Numbered from the stretch's first letter, positions 37,010-49,136 are shown. The stretch: DNA of 64,000 nt from Prochlorococcus sp. AG-363-B05 (GCA_003278445.1 QCFD01000002.1:110119-174118), one strand, 5' to 3'. Program-made: numbers and translations. Notes: a model not told the origin generated them from the letters alone.

Positions 37010-37306
37010 AACTTTCTAATAGCAACAATGAATGATATTTTAATTCAAAATGGGATTTAAAGTTAATTATTTAATTTAATATTAATTAGATTAAACTAAT
37101 CCTACTATTCAATATCCTAAGTTAAAAAAATTAATTTCAAATAAATTAGATATTATTTATAAATGAAGTAAATATAAGCTAATTAAGATATATAATAATC
37201 AATCCTATCAACTACATACTAAAAACCAATATAATTTATACTAAATGCATAAATAAAAAAACAATTCACATAATCTACTAGGTTTATAAAATCCAAATCC
37301 CATGAA
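37010..37306. promoter_or_regulatory. AT-rich divergent spacer
   Basis: About 300 bases of very AT-rich DNA between divergent genes, presumably holding two promoters. No palindrome, terminator or small frame stands out. Confidence 0.35.
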
Positions 37307-38950
37307 ATGATTCAAAACCCTTATGAAGCCATAATTATTGGTTCCGGAGCAACCGGGGGGATGGCCGCGCTAACAATGGCCAAAGCTGGTGTAAGAACAC
37401 TGGTTATTGAAAGAGGTCCTGAACTAGAAATCAAGAAGGCGATAGGAACTGAACCTTGCAATATGATGCGAAGGCTTTTAGGTGTTACAACTGGCAAGTA
37501 TCAAAATCAACCTCAGCATCCAGGCTTTTGGAAATCAAATCCATTATTGTACGCAGATAAAAAATCAACTCCCTACACTTATCCTCCTGAATCTCCATTC
37601 ATGTGGACACAAGGCAATCAAGTAGGCGGAAGGAGTCTAACTTGGGGAGGAATAACCTTAAGATTATCCAACGAAGATTTTGAAGCATCAAAAGATAAAG
37701 AATACAAACTAAAATGGCCTATTAGTTATAAGGATCTTGCTTCACATTACTTGGAGATAGAAAGATTCTTAAAAATCTATGGGAATAGAGATGAGCTAAA
37801 TCAACTACCTGATGGTGAATATATTGGTAATATTCCATTTACCGAAAGTGAAATAAAATTCGCATCCAATATAAAAGAAAAATTGGATATTCCTTTTATA
37901 CATTCTAGAGGCTTTGAAATAAATAAAGATAAAACAAAATGGCCAAGATATAGTAGTTTAGGAAGTACATTAAAAGAGGCATTAAGGCTAGGGAAGGTTG
38001 AGATACTTTCAGACCATATTGCAGAAAAGCTTGTATTAAATAAGGATAGAAAGTCAGCAAAGAGTGTTATTTTAATCAACCAAAAGAATGGAGCTAGAAT
38101 TGAAATAGAAAGCAAATTAATTATATTATGCTCGTCTACAATACAAACAATTAGATTTCTACTAAGTTCCGAAGAAAGGCATGATTCTAATGGTCTAATT
38201 GATCCTTCTCAAACATTAGGAATGAACCTAATGGATCATATCTCCACGAGTAGATTCTTTACTTTTCCAGTAGATCGGGATTTAAATGATTCGTCAAATA
38301 AAAATAATAAGCAATATTTATCAGGTGCCGGTAGCTTCTTTATCCCTATCGGTAGAGATCGATCAAATAAAAAAAACTATGTAGGAGGATATGGAATCTG
38401 GGGAGGGATTGATCGATTTGAACCACCAGATCTTTTAAAAAAGAATCCATATACAAAAATGGGATTTCTTATTGGCCATGGAGAAGTTCTACCGAATAAG
38501 AAAAACACAGTAACTTTATCAAAAGACACAGATCAATATGATATCTCTATCCCACACATATCAATGACTTGGCGTAAGAATGAAAACAATATGGTCAAAG
38601 AAATGAATAGAATGATTGAACTTATTATTAATTCTGGAAATGGAACTATTCTTCCAATAAGTGAAATTCTAAATGTTCCATTTGCCAATCAAATTTTAAA
38701 TAAATCTGTTGCCATTAAAAATGATGCGCCACCTCCGGGCTATTACATTCATGAAGTAGGAGGAGCTCCAATGGGGGATAATAAAGAAAAAAGTGTTGTA
38801 GATAATTGGAATCGTTTATGGGAATGTAACAATGTATTGGTTGTCGACGGAGCTTGCTGGCCAACATCATCTTGGCAAAGTCCAACTCTAACAATGATGG
38901 CAATAACTAAAAGGGCGTGCGAAAAAGCAATTATCAACTTGAAAGGTTGA
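37307..38950 (+). CDS. GMC-family FAD oxidoreductase
   Basis: 547 residues. FAD ADP-binding motif GSGATGGMAAL (about 12-22), GGRSLTWGGIT (about 108-118), and the C-terminal block VGGAPMGDN and VVDGACWPTSSWQSPTLTMMAI. GMC enzymes oxidise alcohols, sugars or choline; an alternative is a gluconate/sorbose dehydrogenase-like role. The catalytic His is probably in IHEVGG. No cytochrome partner adjacent. ATG 37307. The 3' end overlaps the DUF2811 gene by 17 bases in convergent orientation. Confidence 0.85.
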   Translation: MIQNPYEAIIIGSGATGGMAALTMAKAGVRTLVIERGPELEIKKAIGTEPCNMMRRLLGVTTGKYQNQPQHPGFWKSNPLLYADKKSTPYTYPPESPFMWTQGNQVGGRSLTWGGITLRLSNEDFEASKDKEYKLKWPISYKDLASHYLEIERFLKIYGNRDELNQLPDGEYIGNIPFTESEIKFASNIKEKLDIPFIHSRGFEINKDKTKWPRYSSLGSTLKEALRLGKVEILSDHIAEKLVLNKDRKSAKSVILINQKNGARIEIESKLIILCSSTIQTIRFLLSSEERHDSNGLIDPSQTLGMNLMDHISTSRFFTFPVDRDLNDSSNKNNKQYLSGAGSFFIPIGRDRSNKKNYVGGYGIWGGIDRFEPPDLLKKNPYTKMGFLIGHGEVLPNKKNTVTLSKDTDQYDISIPHISMTWRKNENNMVKEMNRMIELIINSGNGTILPISEILNVPFANQILNKSVAIKNDAPPPGYYIHEVGGAPMGDNKEKSVVDNWNRLWECNNVLVVDGACWPTSSWQSPTLTMMAITKRACEKAIINLKG

Positions 38951-39236
38951 AAATATCGCTTAAATATTTCTCAGTTACAGCTCTATCGTCAGAACCATTT
39001 TGAAAAAGAAAATTTGCAATAGCTGAGCTTATAAGTTTAGATTGATCCCATTTATCATTACTACTTATAAAATCCTTCATACCTACATAAAGAGCCTCAG
39101 GGATCTCAGCCTCAAGACTTATTGGCATAATGTCTAAGTCATTTCCAAAGCATCCAATCCCTTCACTTCTTTTCTCTTCAATACGGGTCTCAATTTGATT
39201 AAACTCCATTTCCTTTTTTAAAAGTTCGAAAAGCAA
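38934..39236 (-). CDS. DUF2811 family protein
   Basis: 100 residues matching DUF2811, a cyanobacterial family of unknown function: PISLEAEIPEALYVGMKDFI (about 38-57), KWDQSKLISSAIANFLFQNG (about 62-81), and YLSDIF. The first ten residues may be an over-extension; ATG at MEFNQIE is an alternative start. Short, soluble, no metal site. Confidence 0.72.
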   Translation of the reverse strand: MLFELLKKEMEFNQIETRIEEKRSEGIGCFGNDLDIMPISLEAEIPEALYVGMKDFISSNDKWDQSKLISSAIANFLFQNGSDDRAVTEKYLSDIFNLSS

Positions 39237-39598
39237 CTATTTAAGGATCTTAAATTTTCAACAAAACGTCAAAGATAAAGAAAAGATATATCAAATAAAC
39301 AAGACAGCAGTAGACTCATCTAATGACAATACTTCTAAAGGAAGCATCTCAAGCAAAGAAACTCTAAACATCGAAGCTATCTAAGTGTAAATTACTATTA
39401 AAATATCCATTGAATCCCACAAGTTCTTCGCGAAAACTAGAGTTTCAGTTCTTCCATAGTGGAAAACTCTTTACTATCTGTGGAAATCACTTGGGGAAAA
39501 GAGCTCAAACTAAACATTAAAAGAATATATAAATAACGAGTCCATTGTGTCGCAATTAAGAAAGAGACAAATGAGTCTTTTATTTAACCCTATTATTT
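39237..39598. other. Intergenic region
   Basis: About 360 bases. A plus-strand frame is open from about 39250 to 39384 (Ser/Asn/Lys-rich, ending in TAA) but has no ATG, GTG or TTG, so I do not call it. No other feature recognised; no promoter or terminator is convincing. Confidence 0.35.
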
Positions 39599-40663
39599 TT
39601 AGATTTGACTGTTATTTAAAGAGCGAAGCGTGACAGGTCCTAAAGGATGCTCAGTATGAGGATAAGGGAAATGTTTATGTGAATGTCCTTCCAGATTATT
39701 TTCTAAAAAACTTTTATTCTCATTATTAAATTCGCTTTTTTTATCCTCAGAATCTGAGTAAATATCAAGACAACCTTCAACATGATCATGATGACTGATT
39801 TGCTCATATCCAACCTCACTTTCGAAACCTAATAGATTAGAGCGATATTTGCATAAAGAACAATTCATGAAATTTTCTCCATTTAAAACCTCATGAATTC
39901 TTTCAATAAAAGTATCAATGACTAAATCTTGATCTGATAAATAGCTTGCATGTAAGAACTTAACATCAGGATTCTCATTTGAGACTTTCATGGAATGATC
40001 TCTAACACGATTTACTAAAATTCCTGAAAAAAGGAAATAAGGTAAAAGAATTATTCTTTTAAAACCTAATTTAAGTGAATGTCTTAGGCCAGGCTCAACC
40101 AGTGGAAATGTTACTCCTGAAAAAACTGTTTCTCCCCATCCAAATCCAAATCCCTCAACTAGCATTCTGGTGATTTTACAAACATTTGAATTAGCATCTG
40201 GATCTGATGATCCCCTCCCAGCTACAACTAATAATGTTTCGGTCAGAGGGAAGCTTGGATTACTTTCAATTATTTCTTTGACTCTTGCTCCAGCTGCCCC
40301 AATCATCAAAGAATTGAGGCCAAGCTCCCTGCCATATTGAATTTGAAGTCCATTTTCAGCAGAATATTTATTCAAAACTGCAGGAATATCATTTTTAGTA
40401 TGTCCAGCAGCGAAAAGCATTGCTGGTAAAGCAATCACCCTTTCTACTCCCCTATTCCTAAGTTGATCCAGGGCGGTACTAATTATTGGCCTATTAAATT
40501 CTAGGAATCCAAATGCAACTGGAATATTAGGTATCCTTGACTTTATTTTATCAACTACATTAATAAACTCTTTTACAGCTATAGGATCTCTACTACCATG
40601 ACCGCATAAAAGAATGCCAATATTTAATGGATATTTATTAATGGTTGAAGCCGATGAAATCAA
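39599..40663 (-). CDS. cbiX: CbiX-type sirohydrochlorin chelatase with His-rich C-terminus
   Basis: Inserts Co2+ (or Fe2+) into sirohydrochlorin for B12 or siroheme. Two CbiX repeats: GILLCGHGSRDPIAVKEF (about 16-33), LPAMLFAAGHTKNDIP, LLVVAGRGSSDPDAN and LPYFLFSGILVNRV. The C-terminal ~90 residues are unusual: MNCSLCKYRSNLLG, then HHDHVEGC, then GHSHKHFPYPHTEHPLGP, giving many His and Cys, as in metal-buffering extensions of some CbiX. 354 residues, TTG start at 40663. Cobalt need ties to nrdJ. Confidence 0.85.
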   Translation of the reverse strand: MISSASTINKYPLNIGILLCGHGSRDPIAVKEFINVVDKIKSRIPNIPVAFGFLEFNRPIISTALDQLRNRGVERVIALPAMLFAAGHTKNDIPAVLNKYSAENGLQIQYGRELGLNSLMIGAAGARVKEIIESNPSFPLTETLLVVAGRGSSDPDANSNVCKITRMLVEGFGFGWGETVFSGVTFPLVEPGLRHSLKLGFKRIILLPYFLFSGILVNRVRDHSMKVSNENPDVKFLHASYLSDQDLVIDTFIERIHEVLNGENFMNCSLCKYRSNLLGFESEVGYEQISHHDHVEGCLDIYSDSEDKKSEFNNENKSFLENNLEGHSHKHFPYPHTEHPLGPVTLRSLNNSQI

Positions 40664-40761
40664 AACGCTTTTTAGGAAATAATTTACTTTAATTGAATAT
40701 AGTTTTATAAAATATCAACTTAAGAAATTTATTATAGAAAAAGGAGAAACTCATTAGAAAT

Positions 40762-42018
40762 TTGCTATCACTTCAAAATCAAAACGCCAAAGATAGCAAT
40801 GTTCTTGGCGTGTCAGAAGAAATAAATTCAGAATTTTTCCAATCACTTAGATCATTACAGAAATCTTCAATTCCTTTTCTAGTCTCTAGTGGAGGCACCA
40901 CAAGTAGATCCGCCGCAGATAATCACTGGATAATAGATCTAAGAAAAAATTACCAAAACATATCTTTTGATTTAAATACGAAGCATGTAGAAATCGAAGC
41001 TGGCGTGAGAATGGGGGATTTATCAAATTTCTTAGGAAAGCATAAAAGAAGCTTTCCCATTGGTTTATCTGGAAAGACAGGAATGGGATATATCTTGACC
41101 GGTGGAATAAGTCCTATAAGTCGAAGTAGAGGATTAGCCATTGATCAAATAATTGAGATTAAAGGTTTTTGGGGCAATGGAAAAGAGTTCCATATATCTC
41201 AACCAAATACGCCACAAGAATCAAACCATGAATGGAAAGCCCTTTGCGGAGCAGCGATATTTCTTGGCATAATTACAAAAGTTAAATTAAAGACTCAACC
41301 ATTAAGACAAATATTGACTTGGACTGCGAATCTTTCATTTTCTGAGTTGTCGGAATGTATTAATCAAGCAGAAAGCTGGCCTAATTCACTTAGCTTGCAA
41401 TGGATTTATGGCGAGAATATTTTTGCTCTTGCAACTGGAGAGATTATAGATACTGATCATGAGGCAAACCTAATAGACTTAATAGAAAGATTGCCATTCA
41501 CATCTAATCGAATTATTAATAAAGTTAATAATATGCACTCTTTACCAAATTTAAGCCTTGGAAATAATAAAATTAATAACTTAAATCATTCTGAGGTGAT
41601 TGGATTATTAGGACCTGCTTGGCAAAAGAATAATCTAAATGTATTAAAAATAATTAAAGAATTAATAGATCAAAGACCTAATGAAAATTGTTATATAGCT
41701 TCTCAACAATTAGGAGGTTTAACAAAATTAAAAAATCTAGAAACTTCCTTTCTTCATCGTGATGCAATCTGGAAACCTTGGATTAATGGGGCTTGGGATG
41801 CCAATGATCAATTACAGAGAAAGAAGACCCTTCAATGGATGGAAGAATGTTGGACTAATCTAGAATTCATATGCCCTGGTGTACATCTTGCTCAAATACA
41901 TCCTCACCTACAATGGCATCAGAAAGAATTATCCTCAGCATTCAAAGATTGGCTTCCAAAATTACAAGAAATTAAAGCTATTAAAGATCCACAAAATTTA
42001 ATGCCACCTTTAAATTAG
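40762..42018 (+). CDS. FAD-linked oxidase (VAO/GlcD-like N-terminal domain)
   Basis: 418 residues, TTG at 40762. FAD-binding PCMH elements: SSGGTTSRSAADNHWIIDL (about 42-60), VEIEAGVRMGDLSNFLG (about 75-91), FPIGLSGKTGMGYILTGGISPISRSRGLAIDQI (regions about 97-128). The C-terminal half is divergent, without the Cys-rich part of GlcD or a clear catalytic Tyr/His, so substrate is unknown. The stop abuts the convergent metA stop. An upstream start could be ATT, but TTG is preferred. Confidence 0.75.
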   Translation: MLSLQNQNAKDSNVLGVSEEINSEFFQSLRSLQKSSIPFLVSSGGTTSRSAADNHWIIDLRKNYQNISFDLNTKHVEIEAGVRMGDLSNFLGKHKRSFPIGLSGKTGMGYILTGGISPISRSRGLAIDQIIEIKGFWGNGKEFHISQPNTPQESNHEWKALCGAAIFLGIITKVKLKTQPLRQILTWTANLSFSELSECINQAESWPNSLSLQWIYGENIFALATGEIIDTDHEANLIDLIERLPFTSNRIINKVNNMHSLPNLSLGNNKINNLNHSEVIGLLGPAWQKNNLNVLKIIKELIDQRPNENCYIASQQLGGLTKLKNLETSFLHRDAIWKPWINGAWDANDQLQRKKTLQWMEECWTNLEFICPGVHLAQIHPHLQWHQKELSSAFKDWLPKLQEIKAIKDPQNLMPPLN

Positions 42019-42912
42019 TTAAACACTTAGGCTTACACGTTGATAACAGAACCACAACCATTGCTGAAATAGCAAGTTCCTATGTGATCGCCATGAAGTT
42101 TTTGATTTAGCCAACTCAAAATTTTCTGGAGGAGGTACGTCGCCTCTTTTTTTATCTCTTTCCATCTCAGACTTCAATCGGTCTACATTATATTCAGGAT
42201 GTCCCAAATGCATTAACTGTCTTTGATCTGGAGTTTCAAAAATTGTATAACCGACTTTTTTTCCGTGAGCCAATAACCTTAACTTGCCTTTCTTTTGTGC
42301 TTGTTCCATTTCAATGTCTGGCAGGCCAGCATGTCTACTTTGAGGGCAGAAAAACTCATCATCTTGTGTTCCCATTAGAGAATGGCCAGGGACAAGACTC
42401 CTCATGGGATATACACCAAAAAGTTTTTTATTAAAATTCTTCTTCTCTACTCCAGCCATATATGCCATTGCGAAGCCAGCCCAGCACAAGCCAAGTGTAC
42501 TAGCACATTTGAGCCTTGATTCCTCAATTAGACTTACTAATTCATTCCAATAATTGACTTTTTCAAAAGGAAGGTGCTCAACAGGAGCACCAGTGATAAT
42601 CAATCCATCTAGAGGGGTTGGAGACATTGCCTCTTCCCAATGAACATATAAGTTTTCAAGATGGTCTAAGTCCCAAGTTTTATAAGAATGGGATTTCAAT
42701 CTTATCCATATAGGTTCTATTTGTAGAGGAGAAAGTCCTAAAGGGTGTAATAAATTAAACTCATATTGTTTCCCTAAAGGCATAATATTTAATATCCCAA
42801 TCCTAAGAGGTCTAATATCTTGTCTTTCTGCTAATTCAGGCTCAATCCATGAAATATGATTCTTTTCTACAGAGGCTATTTTATGGTAACTACGAGGAAG
42901 TATTAAAGCCAT
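42019..42912 (-). CDS. metA: Homoserine O-acetyltransferase (MetA family)
   Basis: Activates homoserine for methionine synthesis. Catalytic Cys143 in GLCWAGFAMAY, His238 and Glu240 in HLGHPEYN, all present. MetA enzymes choose acyl-CoA by the residue after APV/APL: Glu in acetyl-CoA users (Bacillus), Gly in succinyl-CoA users (E. coli). Here it is APVEHLPF (Glu112), so acetyl-CoA is predicted. Followed upstream on the same strand by metY with a 22-base gap, consistent with O-acetylhomoserine chemistry. 297 residues, ATG start. Confidence 0.92.
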   Translation of the reverse strand: MALILPRSYHKIASVEKNHISWIEPELAERQDIRPLRIGILNIMPLGKQYEFNLLHPLGLSPLQIEPIWIRLKSHSYKTWDLDHLENLYVHWEEAMSPTPLDGLIITGAPVEHLPFEKVNYWNELVSLIEESRLKCASTLGLCWAGFAMAYMAGVEKKNFNKKLFGVYPMRSLVPGHSLMGTQDDEFFCPQSRHAGLPDIEMEQAQKKGKLRLLAHGKKVGYTIFETPDQRQLMHLGHPEYNVDRLKSEMERDKKRGDVPPPENFELAKSKTSWRSHRNLLFQQWLWFCYQRVSLSV

Positions 42913-42934
42913 ATCTATATACCTCCATAAAAAG

Positions 42935-45009
<2,075 letters not shown>

Positions 45010-45064
45010 TGAAAAAAATAAATATCAATTTTACTTTAGTGACAAGTTGGTTATTCTGAAAGCC

Positions 45065-46222
45065 CTAAACAAATTTTTGTACATCTGAGATAAATGATGA
45101 GCTTGAAAAAATACCATGTTCATGGAGGTCATTTGATAAATCAGAAATTTGGGTGAGGAAACTAGAAAGAAGTCGATATTGAACCTCTGCTCTGAATAAA
45201 TTATGAGTTTCATATTTAGTTTTAAAATACCTATTTTTTTGCAAGAAATCAGTGAGGAATCGAATAGTTAGTTCAAAGATAATTAAATAAATAAATTCTG
45301 GAAGGAACCTAAAGGAGGAGTTATTATTTTTCCACGACATTGAAAAATAACCTTTAAGGAAATACTTACAAGTATTCATATCAAAAAAGACTTTCTCTAT
45401 ATTTTTTGGATCCTCTCCAGCCAAGTTACAAATTGAGCGGATACAGTCAGCCAAATCAGTTAAAACATATCCAGAAGAGACAGTATCAAGATCAACCAAA
45501 GAAATAACATGTTTAAATTGGATATCAAAAAGGAAATTACTTAATTTAGGATCACCATGAATCACTTTTCTATCTATTGATGTTTTGCATAAAGAAGTTA
45601 ACAGAGAATAAATAAACCCAATATGATTTGATAAACAATTAATTAAATACTTAGTTCTTTTATTTACTTCATTATCTAATTTAATGAAATTATAATCTTT
45701 AAGAGTTAAAATATATTGATCTAAATAGTAATTTGTATTATGAAAATTTTTAATACTATTTTTGAAATTTGTACAGTCAAAATCAGAGCAAATAAAATGA
45801 AATTTAGATAGTCCAATACCAACTTCAAAAGCCATTCCTTCATCTTCTAAAGAATCCAAACTAAAAGCTTTGTCTATATATACCATCGCTCGCCAAAGCT
45901 CAGAATCAAAAGGTAAAGTAAAAAGACTATTTGATTTACATCTAATTAAATTGGGAACCTCCCATCTTTGGTTATAAAAACAATTATTATTTATTTTTTT
46001 CATAGTATGATCTGTTATTAATTTATGATTTCTAATAAGTATTTCATGAGATTCAAATATATTACTAAGACTTTGCAAGATAAATTTAGACTTTTGCTTA
46101 TCATACAAATGCTCAACAATGTAGGTTTCATTTATAAGTCCAGAGTCTATTAATTTTATATTTAAAACTTCACTCCTAACAAAAAAATTTTTTATTATAA
46201 AATTTAATTTAGCAACATCCAT
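45065..46222 (-). CDS. APH-fold sugar kinase-like protein (NahK-like)
   Basis: 385 residues of the aminoglycoside/choline kinase fold. Catalytic loop IHGDPKLSNFLFD (about 221-233; D224 is the base, N229 metal) and the metal-binding Asp in LVDLDTVSSGY (about 242-252). These motifs, especially HGDxKLxNFLF and DLDT, are those of anomeric N-acetylhexosamine kinases. N-terminal GLINETYIVE suits the nucleotide loop. So a phosphotransfer to a sugar or amino alcohol is expected. It lies ten bases from the next gene upstream; likely an operon. Confidence 0.75.
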   Translation of the reverse strand: MDVAKLNFIIKNFFVRSEVLNIKLIDSGLINETYIVEHLYDKQKSKFILQSLSNIFESHEILIRNHKLITDHTMKKINNNCFYNQRWEVPNLIRCKSNSLFTLPFDSELWRAMVYIDKAFSLDSLEDEGMAFEVGIGLSKFHFICSDFDCTNFKNSIKNFHNTNYYLDQYILTLKDYNFIKLDNEVNKRTKYLINCLSNHIGFIYSLLTSLCKTSIDRKVIHGDPKLSNFLFDIQFKHVISLVDLDTVSSGYVLTDLADCIRSICNLAGEDPKNIEKVFFDMNTCKYFLKGYFSMSWKNNNSSFRFLPEFIYLIIFELTIRFLTDFLQKNRYFKTKYETHNLFRAEVQYRLLSSFLTQISDLSNDLHEHGIFSSSSFISDVQKFV

Positions 46223-46232
46223 CTAAGTGAAT

Positions 46233-47774
46233 TTAAAAGTTGAAATCGGCTAAATAGTTTTCTATATAATCAATTACCTTATTATAAACTGGATTATCCT
46301 CTGATTCAAGTGGAGAATTAAAGTAAATCTCATTTGATTCAAAATACAATTGACCTTCATCAGTTAGTGATTTTATTATAAAATCACTTGCATTTTTTAA
46401 ATGAAAATTATTAAGTGAATTAGATATTTTCTTACTATGAACTGAATTAGCAGATTCTTGACAATAGTTTGTTAATTCACGACTATTTGTTAAAACATTA
46501 TAAATATCATCCTTGATTTCCTTAGGACCCATTATAGACATATACAAAAGATTTATCATTGAAGAATTATTTAAAGGTATTAAGTATTTTTTGATTATAT
46601 GTGGCCAATAAGTTAAAGAATTTATTCCTTCTAAAGCCCCACGTTTAAGTCCAGCTTTCTCACACCATTGAATAAACTCCTCAACTCCATGTGGACATCT
46701 TTTTAATTCAATCATCTTTTCAGCCAAGACTTCACCAGCTTGAAAGTTTCTGGTTGGACTACCACTGACGGGCAACATCATGCTCCCTCTTACATCAGCA
46801 ACCATTGCAGTCAACTGACTAAAGGTATGATCTCTTACTTGAACAAAATCACCATTCTTCCAAAGAGAAGCTTCAATACGTTGAACACCGTATCCAAGCT
46901 CAGTAATAGGAAAAGGTTGTTTTTCGTATAAATCCTCTCTATCTGTTCGACTCATGGAAACATAGGCAGCCTGATCTAGGCATTGATCTAATAAAAGAGT
47001 TAATAAAGTTGGCAATAACCCAGGATTACCTTTATGAAAGGTATGTCCAAAGCCAGCAAATATAGAAGAAATATTTTTAGCTGCTTTTATATATTGACCT
47101 TCAACATTATGAACACCTGCAGAAACTTGTATGTTTGGAGAAATCTTATTTAACAATTTAGCACCTAATATTGCATTCATAGCATCAGGATGACAAAAAT
47201 TTGCAGTAAAACTATCCAATGGATTTCGAAGTGCACCATGTCGATGAAATCCTGAAAAGAAAGCTAAATTATTTAATTTTTCGCATAGAACAAAAGACTC
47301 ATTCAAATTTTTATCATGACAAAATGAACCTACCAAGCAGGCAATCAGAACTTTTTCTCGATTAAGATCTTTTTTTAATTTAAATGCAAGATTAACATCA
47401 TTAATTATATGCTTACTATTTGAACTTAACACAACTAATTCACATTTAATTATTAAATCTTCGAGCCTATTATATCTCCTTGATTTATCATTCTTTAATA
47501 TTGCCATTGATTCAATTTTGCTTTTTATATCGCAATCCATCTCAAAAAGATCACCATCAGAAAAAGCTCCAAAAAGTTCTCTCCCTTCTCTGGGGGCTAA
47601 AAGAATGTTTAAGCCTTTTTCTTGCATCGCACAGTTATAGGCAAGAGAAGCTGGATACAAACCGACACTGTAAAATCCAACTTTCCCTTCCAAAACCTCT
47701 TTAATTCTTGTAGCAATAGTCTCATTTGAATAAGGCTCATTAAAGAAGCTATTAGATGAATTCTTTTCTAGCAC
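46233..47774 (-). CDS. Large Rossmann-fold protein, dehydrogenase-like, function unknown
   Basis: 513 residues. N-terminal Rossmann-like motif GKVGFYSVGLYPASLAYNC (about 30-48) binds NAD(P) in dehydrogenases; the middle (GAKLLNKISPNIQVSAGVHNVEG, AAKNISSIFAGFGHTFHKGN) resembles the second domain of G3P/hydroxyacid dehydrogenases. The C-terminal ~200 residues are unusual. I do not recognise the family; a GpsA-like or octopine-type dehydrogenase is a guess. Operon with the kinase (10-base gap) and divergent from the StpA-like phosphatase. Confidence 0.55.
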   Translation of the reverse strand: MLEKNSSNSFFNEPYSNETIATRIKEVLEGKVGFYSVGLYPASLAYNCAMQEKGLNILLAPREGRELFGAFSDGDLFEMDCDIKSKIESMAILKNDKSRRYNRLEDLIIKCELVVLSSNSKHIINDVNLAFKLKKDLNREKVLIACLVGSFCHDKNLNESFVLCEKLNNLAFFSGFHRHGALRNPLDSFTANFCHPDAMNAILGAKLLNKISPNIQVSAGVHNVEGQYIKAAKNISSIFAGFGHTFHKGNPGLLPTLLTLLLDQCLDQAAYVSMSRTDREDLYEKQPFPITELGYGVQRIEASLWKNGDFVQVRDHTFSQLTAMVADVRGSMMLPVSGSPTRNFQAGEVLAEKMIELKRCPHGVEEFIQWCEKAGLKRGALEGINSLTYWPHIIKKYLIPLNNSSMINLLYMSIMGPKEIKDDIYNVLTNSRELTNYCQESANSVHSKKISNSLNNFHLKNASDFIIKSLTDEGQLYFESNEIYFNSPLESEDNPVYNKVIDYIENYLADFNF

Positions 47775-47936
47775 AGCTTATTTGCATTCAATTTATTATA
47801 TACAATATTATAAAACCATTTAAAAAATTTTTTCATAATAAAGATATATATATCTATGTACTTATTCAAGGAAAAGTACTATTATAAAAATGCAAATTGA
47901 TTTTTTAGACTAAAATTCATTATAAAGGCTTCTTTA

Positions 47937-49136
47937 ATGAAAATCATCAAAACGAAAGAAGAAGTTATTAGCACAATAATAAATGAAGAAAATATTTTAA
48001 TAGTTCAGGATATTGATGGCGTATGTATTCCATTAGTTCAAGATCCGCTTAAAAGAGAACTCAATAAAGAATATATTAGGTCCGTTTCAAAATTAAGAGA
48101 GAGTTTTTCAGTCTTAACCTGTGGCGAGCATGAAGGGAGAAGAGGAGTGAATCGCTTAGTCGAAAAGTCTCTTAATTCAAAAACGAAAGCAAAAGAAGAT
48201 GGACTTTATTTACCTGGACTGGCAGCTTGCGGAGTTGAGTTTCAAGATAGATTTAGCAATTTAACTCACCCAGGAATAGAAAATAAGGAAATTGATTTTT
48301 TAGCAAGAGTTCCAAAGATGATGAGATCAATGTTAACTAATGAATTAAAAATATTCTTACCAAAACTATCAAATGAATTAAGAGAAAAATTGATTGAGGT
48401 AGCTATATGTGATACTAGATTTACACCCACTTTAAACTTTAATGAAATATTTAACTACGTAAAAAATGATTTTGGAAAAGTAAAGAGACTACAATTGATT
48501 ATGGAAAAAATAATGAATAATTTACTAGAAGAGTCGAAAAGTTTTGGTTTGGAAAATTCTTTTTATCTTCATATGATGCCAAACTTAGGATTAAAGGGGG
48601 GGAAAGAAAGAATAAAATATGCAACTAAAGATGAATTCGGAACAACCGATATTCAGTTTATAATTAATGGTGCAATTAAGGAAGCAGGTCTTTTGTTAAT
48701 CTTAAATAAATACATCTCAAATAAAACTGGAATACATCCTTTTGGAGCAGAATTTAATGTTAGGAATGCGCCAAAAACACTTAATGAATTAGTAAACTTA
48801 TGCAGAAAAAAAATCCCTAATGATCAAATGCCACTACTGATAGGTGTTGGTGATACAGTAACTTCAGTCAAGGATAATAAATCAAATTCATGGCTAAGAG
48901 GTGGAAGTGATAGAGGTTTCTTAACTTTGATTCAGAGATTAGGAGAGACATATAAAAAAGAAAATCAGGTTATATTTGTTAATAGTTCTAATGATGAAGT
49001 ATTGAGGCCAAGAGTTGAAGGTTCTGATATGACTGGTATCAGTGATACTGATGATTATTTAAAATTCAATTTGGTTATTAATGATGGCCCAGAAGAATAT
49101 ATAAAGTGGTTTCAACAATTAGCTAATAAATTTTAG
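47937..49136 (+). CDS. StpA-like glucosylglycerol-phosphate phosphatase (HAD-type)
   Basis: 399 residues with the HAD motif QDIDGVCIPLVQDPLKR (about 24-40; Asp25 and Asp27 for catalysis), SVLTCGEHEGRRGVN, and LPLLIGVGDTVTSVKD for the acidic metal residues. This matches StpA, the glucosylglycerol-3-phosphate phosphatase of cyanobacterial osmolyte synthesis. The substrate may differ, as Prochlorococcus uses glucosylglycerate and sucrose. ATG start. Divergent from the kinase/dehydrogenase pair, with a 160-base AT-rich gap. Confidence 0.68.
   Translation: MKIIKTKEEVISTIINEENILIVQDIDGVCIPLVQDPLKRELNKEYIRSVSKLRESFSVLTCGEHEGRRGVNRLVEKSLNSKTKAKEDGLYLPGLAACGVEFQDRFSNLTHPGIENKEIDFLARVPKMMRSMLTNELKIFLPKLSNELREKLIEVAICDTRFTPTLNFNEIFNYVKNDFGKVKRLQLIMEKIMNNLLEESKSFGLENSFYLHMMPNLGLKGGKERIKYATKDEFGTTDIQFIINGAIKEAGLLLILNKYISNKTGIHPFGAEFNVRNAPKTLNELVNLCRKKIPNDQMPLLIGVGDTVTSVKDNKSNSWLRGGSDRGFLTLIQRLGETYKKENQVIFVNSSNDEVLRPRVEGSDMTGISDTDDYLKFNLVINDGPEEYIKWFQQLANKF

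Noticed and set aside
39250..39385. Open plus-strand frame in the gap before cbiX
   Set aside because: No ATG, GTG or TTG in frame; Ser/Asn/Lys-rich low-complexity translation.
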